A stretch of DNA of 64,000 nt from CAZXPY01 sp964643435 (GTDB lineage: Bacteria > Patescibacteriota > Microgenomatia > Woykebacterales > RBG-16-39-9b): contig CAZXPY010000002.1 of assembly GCA_964643435.1 (NCBI GenBank), positions 62,001 to 126,000 of the forward strand, given 5' to 3'. The notes below the pieces were generated by a model, which was not told the DNA's origin, did not search any database, and saw nothing but the letters and a program-made list of their open reading frames with translations. Shown here one piece after another: positions 32,772 through 40,927 of this stretch. Made by a program: the position numbers and the translations under genes. Every line of letters begins with the position of its first letter. The stretch's first letter is position 1.

Positions 32772-33866
32772 TCAGTTCTTAAGAGAATAGCTGCCCGAAC
32801 CTAAGGACTTGATTTTTCCTTTAATTTCCAGAAGAGAAAGCAAAGAACCCACACTTGCAGTTGCCAGTTTAGAAGCACGGGTAATCTCATCTAAATGCAG
32901 CGGACCGTCTTTTAGAAGATCCAAAATAATTTGTTCTTCTCGGTTATCGGCTTTTACCTCTTTCAATTTCCCGCCTTCGCTAAGGCTTCGGCGGGCAGGT
33001 AAATTTAATTCCTCTAGTATGTCACTAACACTCAAAACTAGTTTTGCCCCTTGTTTAATCAATTCGGCTGGACCTTTGGTTAGTTTTGAATACATTGGTC
33101 CGGGTACTGCAAAAACTTCTCGGCCCTGTTCGGCCGCGTGCCCAGCAGTTATTAAAGAACCGCTATCTGACGCTGCCTCAGTAACTAAAACACCAAGAGA
33201 GAGACCGCTAATAATTCGGTTTCTAACGGGAAAATTTCCGGGAACTGAAGGGCTGTCCGGAGCAAATTCACTAACAACCGCTCCTCTACCTTGAGAAATT
33301 TCAATGGCTAATTTCTCGTTTTCACTAGGATAAATCATATTTAAGCCTCCGCCTAAAACCGCGATTGTTCTACCGCCGGCTTCTAGAGCGGCTTTGTGGG
33401 CAGTGGCGTCAACACCGCGGGCTAATCCGGAAACTATTGTGAACCTCGCGGCTACTAAATCGCGAACTAAAATTTCGGTTACTTCCCGACCGTAAGAGGT
33501 CATTTTTCTAGTCCCCACAACTGCCATTGCCAACTTATCTTCCTCTTTAATTTCGCCCTTATAATAAAAAATAGGAGGAGCGTCGGTTATTTCTTTCAAG
33601 TTTTGGGGATAATTTTTATCCAATATCGTTAGCACTTTAATCTCTTGTTTGATAACGCTATTAAAATATCCCTCTACATCAAAACTTTTCCGGTAATTTA
33701 TAAATCCCTTAAAAAGGGTCGGGGTTAATATTTTTACAAGGACCCTCTCCGGAGCTTTCCAAACACTACTAGCAGTCCCAAAATGTTTAAGTAAAACTTT
33801 AAAACGCACCGGCCCAATCCCCGGCGCGCTAGCTAGTGCAATAAAATATGGCAAATCTTTATTCAT
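32772..33866 (-). CDS. dprA: DNA processing protein DprA
   Basis: The 364-residue protein has the Rossmann-like DprA core: AVVGTRKMTSYGREVTEILV, VSGLARGVDATAHKAALE, GGGLNMIYPSENE, and GNFPVRNRIISGLS. The C-terminus is a winged helix (DGPLHLDEITRASKLATASV). DprA protects incoming single-stranded DNA and loads RecA in transformation, fitting a lineage that takes up DNA. A palindromic repeat is inserted in frame (LPARRSLSEGG). It overlaps guaA by 8 bases. Confidence 0.95.
   Translation of the reverse strand: MNKDLPYFIALASAPGIGPVRFKVLLKHFGTASSVWKAPERVLVKILTPTLFKGFINYRKSFDVEGYFNSVIKQEIKVLTILDKNYPQNLKEITDAPPIFYYKGEIKEEDKLAMAVVGTRKMTSYGREVTEILVRDLVAARFTIVSGLARGVDATAHKAALEAGGRTIAVLGGGLNMIYPSENEKLAIEISQGRGAVVSEFAPDSPSVPGNFPVRNRIISGLSLGVLVTEAASDSGSLITAGHAAEQGREVFAVPGPMYSKLTKGPAELIKQGAKLVLSVSDILEELNLPARRSLSEGGKLKEVKADNREEQIILDLLKDGPLHLDEITRASKLATASVGSLLSLLEIKGKIKSLGSGSYSLKN
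32970..32995. repeat. In-frame palindromic repeat inside dprA
   Basis: CCCGCC pairs with GGCGGG around the core CTTCGCTAAGGCTTCG. The same core occurs in cysS at 9665-9694 in the other orientation relative to coding. It adds about nine residues in a linker. Confidence 0.75.
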
Positions 33867-35376
33867 ACTCTATAGTCGCGGGTGGTTTTTGGGTAATATC
33901 GTAAACCACCCGGTTTACTCCTTTAACTTCGTTAACGATACGAGACGAAATTTTTTCCAATAAATCGAACGGCATCTTAAACCAATCGGCCGTCATACCG
34001 TCGGTGCTGGTAACTGCCCGCAGGCTTATTATATACTGATAAGTTCGTACATCACCCATTACCCCAACACTTTTTACTGGCAGAAGAGCGGCAAAAGCCT
34101 GCCAAATCTTATCATAGAGATTCGCTTTATTCAGTTCTTCGATATAAATCACGTCAGCTTCTCGTAATATTGCTAATCTTTCTTTTGTTACCTCTCCCAA
34201 AACTCTTATTACGAGTCCAGGACCAGGAAAAGGATGGCGCCAAAGCCGTTCTATTGGTAAACCCAAAGCTTTTCCGATCTCCCTTACTTCGTCTTTATAA
34301 AATTCTTTTAGGGGCTCGATTATTTTAAATTTAATATTTTTTGGGATTATTAGGTTATGATGGCTTTTTATCTTTGCCGCTTGTTTAGAAGAGGCGGCTG
34401 ATTCGATACGGTCTGGATAAATGGTCCCTTGAGCCAAAAACTTAATCCTTTCTTTCTTTCCAAGTTTACTACCCTCTTTAGTAAAAACTTCGATAAATGT
34501 CTTGCCAATAATTTTACGTTTTTTCTCTGGATCGACTATTCCTTTTAGCTTTTTCAAAAACAGGCTCGAAGCGTCTACAAACCGGAAATTTTTGAATTTC
34601 AAGCTTTTGAATAACCCTTTTACCTCTTCCACTTCCCCAACTCGTAACAAACCGCTATCGACAAATACTGGATAGATCTTTTCGCCAACCGCCATGTGAA
34701 TTAATCTTACCGCAACCAACGAGTCGACTCCGCCAGAAACTGCAATTAAAACTTTTTCGCTACCTACCTCCTCTCTAATCTCTTTAATTAATCTAGTAAT
34801 TTGATCTTTTATCCGCCAATTTCGTTTTTCCCCACAGAGGGTAATGAAGTTCTCCAGGATTTTGAGACCGTTTTCGGTATGAACTACTTCGGGGTGAAAT
34901 TGCAGGGCAAATATCCGACCGTTTTCATAAGCAGCTATTGGGCAATTTTGGGAAATTGCAGTTACCTTGAATCCAACTGGCAACTTCACCACTTGGTCTC
35001 CGTGAGAAAGCCATACCTTTTGTTCTTTAGCAAGAGCTGCAAAAAGTGGGCTACGACCGACGATCTGTATAGACTCTCGACCATACTCACGAGTACTACT
35101 TGGTTCAACCCTACCACCCAACGCCTCGGCAAGAAATTGATGGCCGTAGCAAATCCCCAGAATTGGCACATTAAGTTTGATATTTGAAGTCAGGGTAGTT
35201 AACGAGTTTCTACCGTAGACTGATTGTGGACCCCCAGAAAGAATGATTCCTTTTAAATTCCCCATTCTGGAAAGTCGAGTCTGAGGTTGTAAAATTTCTG
35301 CCCGCCCACCTAATTGCCCAATCCTTTTAGCAATCAAATGGGTGTATTGGCTACCAAAATCTACTATCGCGATCAT
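33859..35376 (-). CDS. guaA: GMP synthase (glutamine-hydrolysing)
   Basis: The 505-residue protein has a class I amidotransferase domain (GICYGHQFLAEALGG with the nucleophilic Cys, and FHPEVVHTENG), then the ATP pyrophosphatase loop VSGGVDSLVA and the C-terminal dimerisation domain (SLRAVTSTDGMTADW). It makes GMP from XMP. Its presence shows some purine interconversion capacity. It lies between PBP2 and dprA. Confidence 0.97.
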   Translation of the reverse strand: MIAIVDFGSQYTHLIAKRIGQLGGRAEILQPQTRLSRMGNLKGIILSGGPQSVYGRNSLTTLTSNIKLNVPILGICYGHQFLAEALGGRVEPSSTREYGRESIQIVGRSPLFAALAKEQKVWLSHGDQVVKLPVGFKVTAISQNCPIAAYENGRIFALQFHPEVVHTENGLKILENFITLCGEKRNWRIKDQITRLIKEIREEVGSEKVLIAVSGGVDSLVAVRLIHMAVGEKIYPVFVDSGLLRVGEVEEVKGLFKSLKFKNFRFVDASSLFLKKLKGIVDPEKKRKIIGKTFIEVFTKEGSKLGKKERIKFLAQGTIYPDRIESAASSKQAAKIKSHHNLIIPKNIKFKIIEPLKEFYKDEVREIGKALGLPIERLWRHPFPGPGLVIRVLGEVTKERLAILREADVIYIEELNKANLYDKIWQAFAALLPVKSVGVMGDVRTYQYIISLRAVTSTDGMTADWFKMPFDLLEKISSRIVNEVKGVNRVVYDITQKPPATIEYE

Positions 35377-35396
35377 AGAAGAATTTTACTATTCGT

Positions 35397-37274
35397 TTAA
35401 CGATTAGAAAAGTACTCTTCGAGGATCTTGCGGACAACTGGCGCCGCCACGTTAGAACCTTCACCACCGTGCTCCACTAAAACAGTAACAACAATTTCGG
35501 GTTTTTCATACGGTGCAAAAGCCGTAAACCAAGCGTGGGGTTTACCACTTGGAACTTCAGAGGTGCCGGTTTTACCCGCGGTTGCTACTTTAAAATCAAA
35601 AAAGGGCCAAGCAGTTCCGCCAGTCTCGGCGGCCTTTCTCATCCCTTCTCTAATCAATTTAAGGTTTTCTTCTTTAACAAAATTTTCTTTGTTAATAACC
35701 GCCGCATCGGTTTTTAAAATTTGGGGCTGAATTATTTTTCCGCCGTTTGCGATAGCCGATGTAAAGACGGCAATCTGCATTGGCGTTGTCAAAAGATCTC
35801 CTTGACCAATCGCCATATTTAAAGTATTACCGGGAAACCAAGGTTCTCCTTTATTTTCTAATTTCCAATTTTCCGTTGGCACTAAACCTTTTTGTTCGCC
35901 AATTAAATTTACGCCCGTTTTTTCTCCTAAACCAAAGGCTACCGCGAAATCCTGCAAAAGTTTTTCGCCAAGAATTTGGCCAACTCTAAAGAAAAAAGTA
36001 TCGTTACTGCGGGCGATTGCCCGAGTAATTTCCAATTCACCTTCAGTTTTTCCGTATTGGGAAAAATACCAATTTTTAAAAGTAGTGTCTCCGAGGGTAA
36101 TAAAACCAGTGTCGAGAATCTTAGTATCAGCGGAAAGTTTTCCAGTTTCTAAACCGGCCGCCGCCGTAACTAACTTAAAAGTTGATCCTGGCGGGTAACT
36201 AGAGGAAATACTTCTATTTATGAAGGGACGATTCGGGTCTGAAGCTAGTTTTTGGTACTCTTCTTCACTTAATCCTTCACTTAATTTTTCAGAATCAAAG
36301 CTAGGTAAAGAAACTAGGCTTAGAATTTCTCCAGTTTTAATATTTAAAACAACGGCTACTCCTGCGCTACCACCTACTTCGCTCATCTCTTCTTCCAAAA
36401 ACTGGTAGGCCTTTTTTTGAAGATTTAGATTTAAACTTAAAGTCAGGTCAGAGCCGGTTTTTGGCTTTTGTTTGTAAATTACACCTTCTTTTTTCCCAGC
36501 AGCATCAACTTTTATCAGTTCATAACCGTTTATTCCCCTTAAGCTAGTATCATAAGCCTCCTCTACTCCAATCTTTCCAATATTATCACCAGCCCTAATT
36601 CCAACTTTCGCCCCAACCTTTAACTCCTCTTTGGAAATCTGACCCACGTAACCAACAAGATGGGAGGTAACCATAGGGTCCGTGTATTTACGTAGAGCTA
36701 CTACCTCAACACTAATCCCCGGGTAATCCTTTTCATTAACAATAAAAGTTATTGTCTTTTCTCGCTCAACGTCGGCTTTTATAGTAACTATTTTGTCGCC
36801 TTCTAATTTTCTCAAGATTTCTTCGGAAGACGTGTCTAAAAGTTTACTCAAGGATCTGGCGATTTCTTCCTTTTTTTCTTTTGGAATTAAGGTAGGATCG
36901 GCTACCATTCTGAAAGCTGGTTTATTTGAAGCTAAAATATTACCCTCTCGGTCGTATATTATCCCTCTGGGGGCATAGATTATTCTTGAATAGGAGCGAT
37001 TACCCAATGCCTTTGCTAAAAAAGTTTGGCCTTCTAAGATTTGGAGCGCAAATAATCTCGTCAAAAGGACGGCGAAAAAAACCACGCCGGTTGTATAGAT
37101 CGGCACCAAACGCCATCTGGAAATATAAGTTTTTCTTCCGGTGTAAGGATCGGCTCCAACTAAAGAATCTTGCCAAAGACGGCTTTGGTTCAAGGATTCT
37201 TCAGTGATTTTATTTCTCTCCGGTTTAAATTTTTCGTAGAATACTGAAAAACCCTTACCTAAATTTATTTTCAT
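35397..37274 (-). CDS. mrdA: Penicillin-binding protein 2 (elongation transpeptidase)
   Basis: The 625-residue protein has a cytoplasmic N-terminus, one membrane helix (residues about 55-75, LVPIYTTGVVFFAVLLTRLF), a pedestal domain, and a transpeptidase domain with SxxK (YPPGSTFKLV), SxN (ARSNDTFFF) and KTG (TAGKTGTSEVP). It cross-links wall peptidoglycan during elongation with MreBCD. It overlaps mreD by 4 bases. Confidence 0.95.
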   Translation of the reverse strand: MKINLGKGFSVFYEKFKPERNKITEESLNQSRLWQDSLVGADPYTGRKTYISRWRLVPIYTTGVVFFAVLLTRLFALQILEGQTFLAKALGNRSYSRIIYAPRGIIYDREGNILASNKPAFRMVADPTLIPKEKKEEIARSLSKLLDTSSEEILRKLEGDKIVTIKADVEREKTITFIVNEKDYPGISVEVVALRKYTDPMVTSHLVGYVGQISKEELKVGAKVGIRAGDNIGKIGVEEAYDTSLRGINGYELIKVDAAGKKEGVIYKQKPKTGSDLTLSLNLNLQKKAYQFLEEEMSEVGGSAGVAVVLNIKTGEILSLVSLPSFDSEKLSEGLSEEEYQKLASDPNRPFINRSISSSYPPGSTFKLVTAAAGLETGKLSADTKILDTGFITLGDTTFKNWYFSQYGKTEGELEITRAIARSNDTFFFRVGQILGEKLLQDFAVAFGLGEKTGVNLIGEQKGLVPTENWKLENKGEPWFPGNTLNMAIGQGDLLTTPMQIAVFTSAIANGGKIIQPQILKTDAAVINKENFVKEENLKLIREGMRKAAETGGTAWPFFDFKVATAGKTGTSEVPSGKPHAWFTAFAPYEKPEIVVTVLVEHGGEGSNVAAPVVRKILEEYFSNR

Positions 37275-37615
37275 ATCAAACTAAGATTTACCAATATTCG
37301 CAGTAAAACCTCCCATAAAGGAATTGAAAGTAAACTTAAAACAAAAAATTGCTTCCGGTTGAAAACAAAATTAGACTTTACGGCTTCAAGAAGCAGAAAA
37401 ATTAAGGAGTAAGCGATCAAATTAACTCCTAGGGGCAAACCGGAAACTAAATCCAGGAAAAAAGTGCTAAAAATAATTAGGACGAGCATTGATTGGGTTG
37501 ATAATTTCTCCTTTATATATATTAAAAAGAGTAAACCGAAATTTATCGGTAAAATTATCACCTGAAGAACGGCCGCAAAAACCATAAATGGCGCGTAAAG
37601 TAAAAAACCTTTCAT
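37271..37615 (-). CDS. mreD: Rod shape-determining protein MreD-like
   Basis: The 114 residues are almost all membrane-spanning, with four likely helices. Sequence identity to MreD is weak, but position between mreC and PBP2 and the membrane pattern (FFLDLVSGLPLGVNLIAYSLIF) support the call. Shorter than the usual 160. Confidence 0.75.
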   Translation of the reverse strand: MKGFLLYAPFMVFAAVLQVIILPINFGLLFLIYIKEKLSTQSMLVLIIFSTFFLDLVSGLPLGVNLIAYSLIFLLLEAVKSNFVFNRKQFFVLSLLSIPLWEVLLRILVNLSLI

Positions 37616-37624
37616 TTTATTTAT

Positions 37625-37670
37625 AAAACAGGCTATGCCTTATTTTGCTTGCAAAACAGGCTATGCCTTA
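37625..37670. repeat. Direct repeat between mreC and mreD
   Basis: The 18-mer AAAACAGGCTATGCCTTA occurs at 37625 and 37653. AGGC-TAT-GCCT inside it is a small hairpin. The second copy runs into the mreC stop codon. Confidence 0.8.
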
Positions 37671-38453
37671 CTTTTTTAAAATAAAGACTGTCTCCAATTT
37701 ACTAAGATCTAGAAGTGGTTTTACCTTTGCTTCTTGAAAAAGTTCTTTTTCATTTTTGAAAACGTCTTTCACCTCACCTAAGACTAGATTAGCTTCCAAA
37801 TCCCCTTCGCCAGTAGTTAATACTAGGTCTCCTTCTTGGAGCGTCTCTTCATGTAAAACTTCTTTAAGCAGCAGTTGCGCCTGAAATTCTCCGGTTAAAA
37901 TCCCTTTGGCCCCCCGATTTGTCTTAGCGGGGATTTTTGAATCAGGATCTAAGGGAAGTACTACTAAAGATTTTTTGGGAGAACCTTTAGCTATTTTACC
38001 AATAAAAATATTTTTTACGATTACTAAATCTCCGCTCGCAACTCCCTCCTCTTCTCCTTTATCAATCACTAAATACTTTTTGGTAGCGAGCGGTGAAAAA
38101 CCGATTACTTTAGCAATTATCAGCTTTTTATTAGCTAACTGCTTAATTCCAAGTTGGGCTCTTAAAACAGAGTTTTCTTCTTCGGTAGTTTTTAATAGGG
38201 CATTTTCCGCTAAGAGAGTGGCGTTTTCTTCTTCAAGAACCGAAACGCCTCTTCTTAGGTTTTGGGCACTAGTAATAACTCCCGCTAACTGGTAGAGATC
38301 GTTTTTAACTTTAAGAGTAGCCGTTTGAAAGGGTATAAAAACTTTTGAAATTGGTGTGACCAAAAAGTTGATTTTCTCTTTTGAATCGAGAATAAAGATC
38401 AGAAAACCTAAAATAAGTAAGACTAGAAAAATTCTAGAACCCGCGACTTTCAT
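37668..38453 (-). CDS. mreC: Rod shape-determining protein MreC
   Basis: The 261-residue protein has one N-terminal membrane helix (ILVLLILGFLIFILD type), a coiled coil (VSVLEEENATLLAENALLKT) and a beta-rich periplasmic domain (VIGFSPLATKKYLVIDKGEE). MreC scaffolds the elongation machinery. Its start overlaps the mreB stop by 4 bases. Confidence 0.92.
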   Translation of the reverse strand: MKVAGSRIFLVLLILGFLIFILDSKEKINFLVTPISKVFIPFQTATLKVKNDLYQLAGVITSAQNLRRGVSVLEEENATLLAENALLKTTEEENSVLRAQLGIKQLANKKLIIAKVIGFSPLATKKYLVIDKGEEEGVASGDLVIVKNIFIGKIAKGSPKKSLVVLPLDPDSKIPAKTNRGAKGILTGEFQAQLLLKEVLHEETLQEGDLVLTTGEGDLEANLVLGEVKDVFKNEKELFQEAKVKPLLDLSKLETVFILKK

Positions 38454-39442
38454 CCTAACCCGCCACTTACTCGAACTTTTTTAAGCAACTCAATATTCTC
38501 TAAAACCTTTCCCGAACCGCGGACTACACTTGTCAGGGGGTCGTCGTCCAAAATAACTTTTATTTTCGTTTCGGCTGCTAAAAATTCTGATAAACCCCGC
38601 AAAAGGGAACCACCACCGCTTAAAGTAATTCCATTTTCCAAAATATCACTAACCAGTTCCGGAGGAGTGGCTTCAATAATATCTTTAATTTCCTCAACAA
38701 TTGTCCTAACAGTGTTACTAAGTGCTTCTCTTATTTCGCCGCTACTGACTAAAATTTTCGATGGTAACCCGCTAGCCAAATCACGACCGGCAAGGGTTTC
38801 TTTAGTTTCTTCTCCCGCCGAATACGCACTACCAATTTTAATTTTTATTTCTTCAGCGGTTCTTTCGCCAATTAGAAGATTATAGCGGGAACGGGCGTAA
38901 GAGACTATATCAGCATCCATCTCGTCTCCGGCAATTCTTATTGAGCGGTTAATAACAATACCACCTAAAGAAATAACCGCTATTTCGGTTGTGCCGCCAC
39001 CAATATCAACAATCATCGACCCCATAGGTTCTTCAATCGGTAGACCACAACCGATGGCTGCTGCCATTGGTTCTTCGATCAAATATGTTTCTCGGGCTCC
39101 TGAACGTAAGGTCGCGGTTTGGACGGCTCTTCTTTCTACTTCGGTAACTCCGGAGGGGATACTAACCACGATCCTAGGTCTTGGTATTTTTGGAAATCTA
39201 CTGGGGTTAAAATGAACTTTGTTAATAAAATAACGCAGCATATCTTCAGTAACATCAAAATCCGAAATTACCCCGTCTTTCAAGGGCCGGACAGCGACAA
39301 TAGAGGCTGGGGTCTTGCCGACCATTTTTTTAGCTTCAGCCCCGATTGCTAAAATTTGTTTTGTTTTTTTGTGGATCGCGACAACCGTTGGTTCGCGGAT
39401 TAAAATACCTTTATTTTTGACAGTTACTAAGGTATTAGCGGT
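38450..39442 (-). CDS. mreB: Rod shape-determining protein MreB (first copy; N-terminus in gap)
   Basis: About 331 residues are visible, starting at TANTLVTVKNKGILIREPTV; the first dozen or so residues are in the adjacent gap. Actin-fold motifs are MIVDIGGGTTEIAVISLGG (phosphate 2) and ITLSGGGSLLRGL (adenosine). It forms membrane-bound filaments that guide wall synthesis. It heads mreB-mreC-mreD-mrdA. A paralogue is at 60340-61344. Confidence 0.95.
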   Translation of the reverse strand, partial: TANTLVTVKNKGILIREPTVVAIHKKTKQILAIGAEAKKMVGKTPASIVAVRPLKDGVISDFDVTEDMLRYFINKVHFNPSRFPKIPRPRIVVSIPSGVTEVERRAVQTATLRSGARETYLIEEPMAAAIGCGLPIEEPMGSMIVDIGGGTTEIAVISLGGIVINRSIRIAGDEMDADIVSYARSRYNLLIGERTAEEIKIKIGSAYSAGEETKETLAGRDLASGLPSKILVSSGEIREALSNTVRTIVEEIKDIIEATPPELVSDILENGITLSGGGSLLRGLSEFLAAETKIKVILDDDPLTSVVRGSGKVLENIELLKKVRVSGGLG

Positions 39443-39542
39443 NNNNNNNNNNNNNNNNNNNNNNNNNNNNNNNNNNNNNNNNNNNNNNNNNNNNNNNNNN
39501 NNNNNNNNNNNNNNNNNNNNNNNNNNNNNNNNNNNNNNNNNN
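39443..39542. other. Scaffold gap (100 N)
   Basis: Hides the first codons and the promoter of mreB. Confidence 0.99.
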
Positions 39543-39634
39543 TAGTTTAGCACCTAAAATTGGCTCTTTCAATAAGGGGATTTTTGAAAGATATCTAAAA
39601 CTACCTAATTAGTACTAAAAAATATCACAACAAA

Positions 39635-39664
39635 AAGAAAAACGACCCTTTCGAGTCGTTTTTC
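39635..39664. terminator. Bidirectional hairpin terminator
   Basis: AAAAACGACCCTTTCGAGTCGTTTTT forms a symmetrical hairpin with T-runs on both strands, and it lies on the downstream side of the membrane-protein gene. Confidence 0.75.
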
Positions 39665-39728
39665 CTCCCAAAGAATCCTTTAACAAGAACTCCTTAGGAT
39701 ATTGGCAAGAGGTAGACGAATGTTGTCG

Positions 39729-40295
39729 TCATTCCCTTTCGGGCTTGCCACCGCTGTTGTTGTACCTTCCTGGTGTTTTGTCGACTAAGGTCGTCTGGTC
39801 GATTATCCAGGATAGGACGTAGATTGTTAGCCCTGTGAAGGCTAGATCTGTCGCCCAGACTGGACTTCGGTCAGTTGCGAGAGGAATCACCGCCGTGGTC
39901 ATGAGGTAAAACATTACCCCAAAGATTACGGTGTGGTACACCTCGCTTGGATTGACGACATCCGACCACGTGAAGAACCCGGTTCTCAAGTTGTTGGCTT
40001 GAATACCGATGGCTATAACGTAACCTGCCGTCAACACTAGTACGTGCCACCAGGCGGCTGTGTAAAACCCGGTGAACTCACCGTCAGAGACGACAATCGC
40101 ACCAAATCCAGCGTACACCGGAAGGCCGATCGTGTCGCCGACTCGAAAGCTCCACCAGCGCGTGAGGTAGAACTTCCGCTCGATCACCACCCGGATCGCC
40201 ATAATGGCGCCGAAGTCGATGACGAATACGAAAGCCGCTACCAGCGCTGGATGCCAATCCCAAATTGGGAGAAGACTCCCAAATTGATCGGACAA
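39729..40295 (-). CDS. Polytopic membrane protein of unknown function
   Basis: The 188 residues contain about five membrane helices (HPALVAAFVFVIDFGAIMAI, AAWWHVLVLTAGYVIAIGI, VYHTVIFGVMFYLMTTAVI, LAFTGLTIYVLSWII). No family is recognised. I start at the TTG at 40295, because the longer frame translates its own ribosome binding site (GGAGGAGAG). The gene is GC-rich compared with its neighbours and has its own terminator, which suggests recent acquisition. Confidence 0.65.
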   Translation of the reverse strand: MSDQFGSLLPIWDWHPALVAAFVFVIDFGAIMAIRVVIERKFYLTRWWSFRVGDTIGLPVYAGFGAIVVSDGEFTGFYTAAWWHVLVLTAGYVIAIGIQANNLRTGFFTWSDVVNPSEVYHTVIFGVMFYLMTTAVIPLATDRSPVWATDLAFTGLTIYVLSWIIDQTTLVDKTPGRYNNSGGKPERE

Positions 40296-40424
40296 GATCT
40301 CTCCTCCTTGCACTAGCGGTGTAAACCGCGGCCTTCCGTTTTTTATTCAAAGAGCACGAACTAATTTGGATCACGCTCTTTCTAAAGAAAACTACTTAAG
40401 TTTGTCGAAGTAATTTGCTTAGGA

Positions 40425-40480
40425 TTCGCGGGTTCAGGTCTTTCCGGCTTTTACAGTCAGAAGGTTCCGAACCCGCGTTT
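40425..40480. terminator. Long hairpin downstream of the 107-residue gene
   Basis: CGCGGGTTC and GAACCCGCG pair across about 35 bases (loop region contains further pairing). There is no clear T-run, so termination is uncertain. Confidence 0.45.
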
Positions 40481-40488
40481 GCCCTTGT

Positions 40489-40812
40489 CTACCATGCGAC
40501 CAGACCTTGCTCTACTCTTGAGTTGAGAGCCAAAAGCCCTACCACCTCCTCAGTCGTAAACTGAAGAAGCAGTTTCCGGTAGTCTTCTGGCAGGAACCAC
40601 CAACGACTCTCGCCGAACTCTTCAAGCAGAGCTTGAAGTGATTGCTGGGCGTCCCAGAGGACCCTATCGCACTCGGGATGAAAGTCGTGGTCGCCTTCCC
40701 TCCAGCTTCCTTCCAGATCTGGAAAGAAGATCAGTTCCGCGACTTGGACGTCCCTTCTCGCGAAAGCTCTTTCCAGATCGGCTAGCATGGCTACGACTTC
40801 TAGGCAGATCAT
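40489..40812 (-). CDS. Hypothetical protein, 107 residues
   Basis: I recognise no family. It is an acidic, helical, soluble protein (LLADLERAFARRDVQVAELI type, FLPEDYRKLLLQFTTEEVVG). GGAGGAGAG lies directly ahead of the ATG. It is GC-rich like the neighbouring membrane protein. The upstream region is in a gap. Confidence 0.6.
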   Translation of the reverse strand: MICLEVVAMLADLERAFARRDVQVAELIFFPDLEGSWREGDHDFHPECDRVLWDAQQSLQALLEEFGESRWWFLPEDYRKLLLQFTTEEVVGLLALNSRVEQGLVAW

Positions 40813-40827
40813 CTCTCTCCTCCTTTC

Positions 40828-40927
40828 NNNNNNNNNNNNNNNNNNNNNNNNNNNNNNNNNNNNNNNNNNNNNNNNNNNNNNNNNNNNNNNNNNNNNNNNN
40901 NNNNNNNNNNNNNNNNNNNNNNNNNNN
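40828..40927. other. Scaffold gap (100 N)
   Basis: Hides the start of the O-antigen-ligase-like gene. The reading frame that spans it from 40638 is an artefact on the left side. Confidence 0.99.

Noticed and set aside
40638..40927. N-terminal part of a 769-residue frame before the O-antigen-ligase gene
   Set aside because: It is antisense to a credible minus-strand gene (40489-40812) and is joined only through 100 N.
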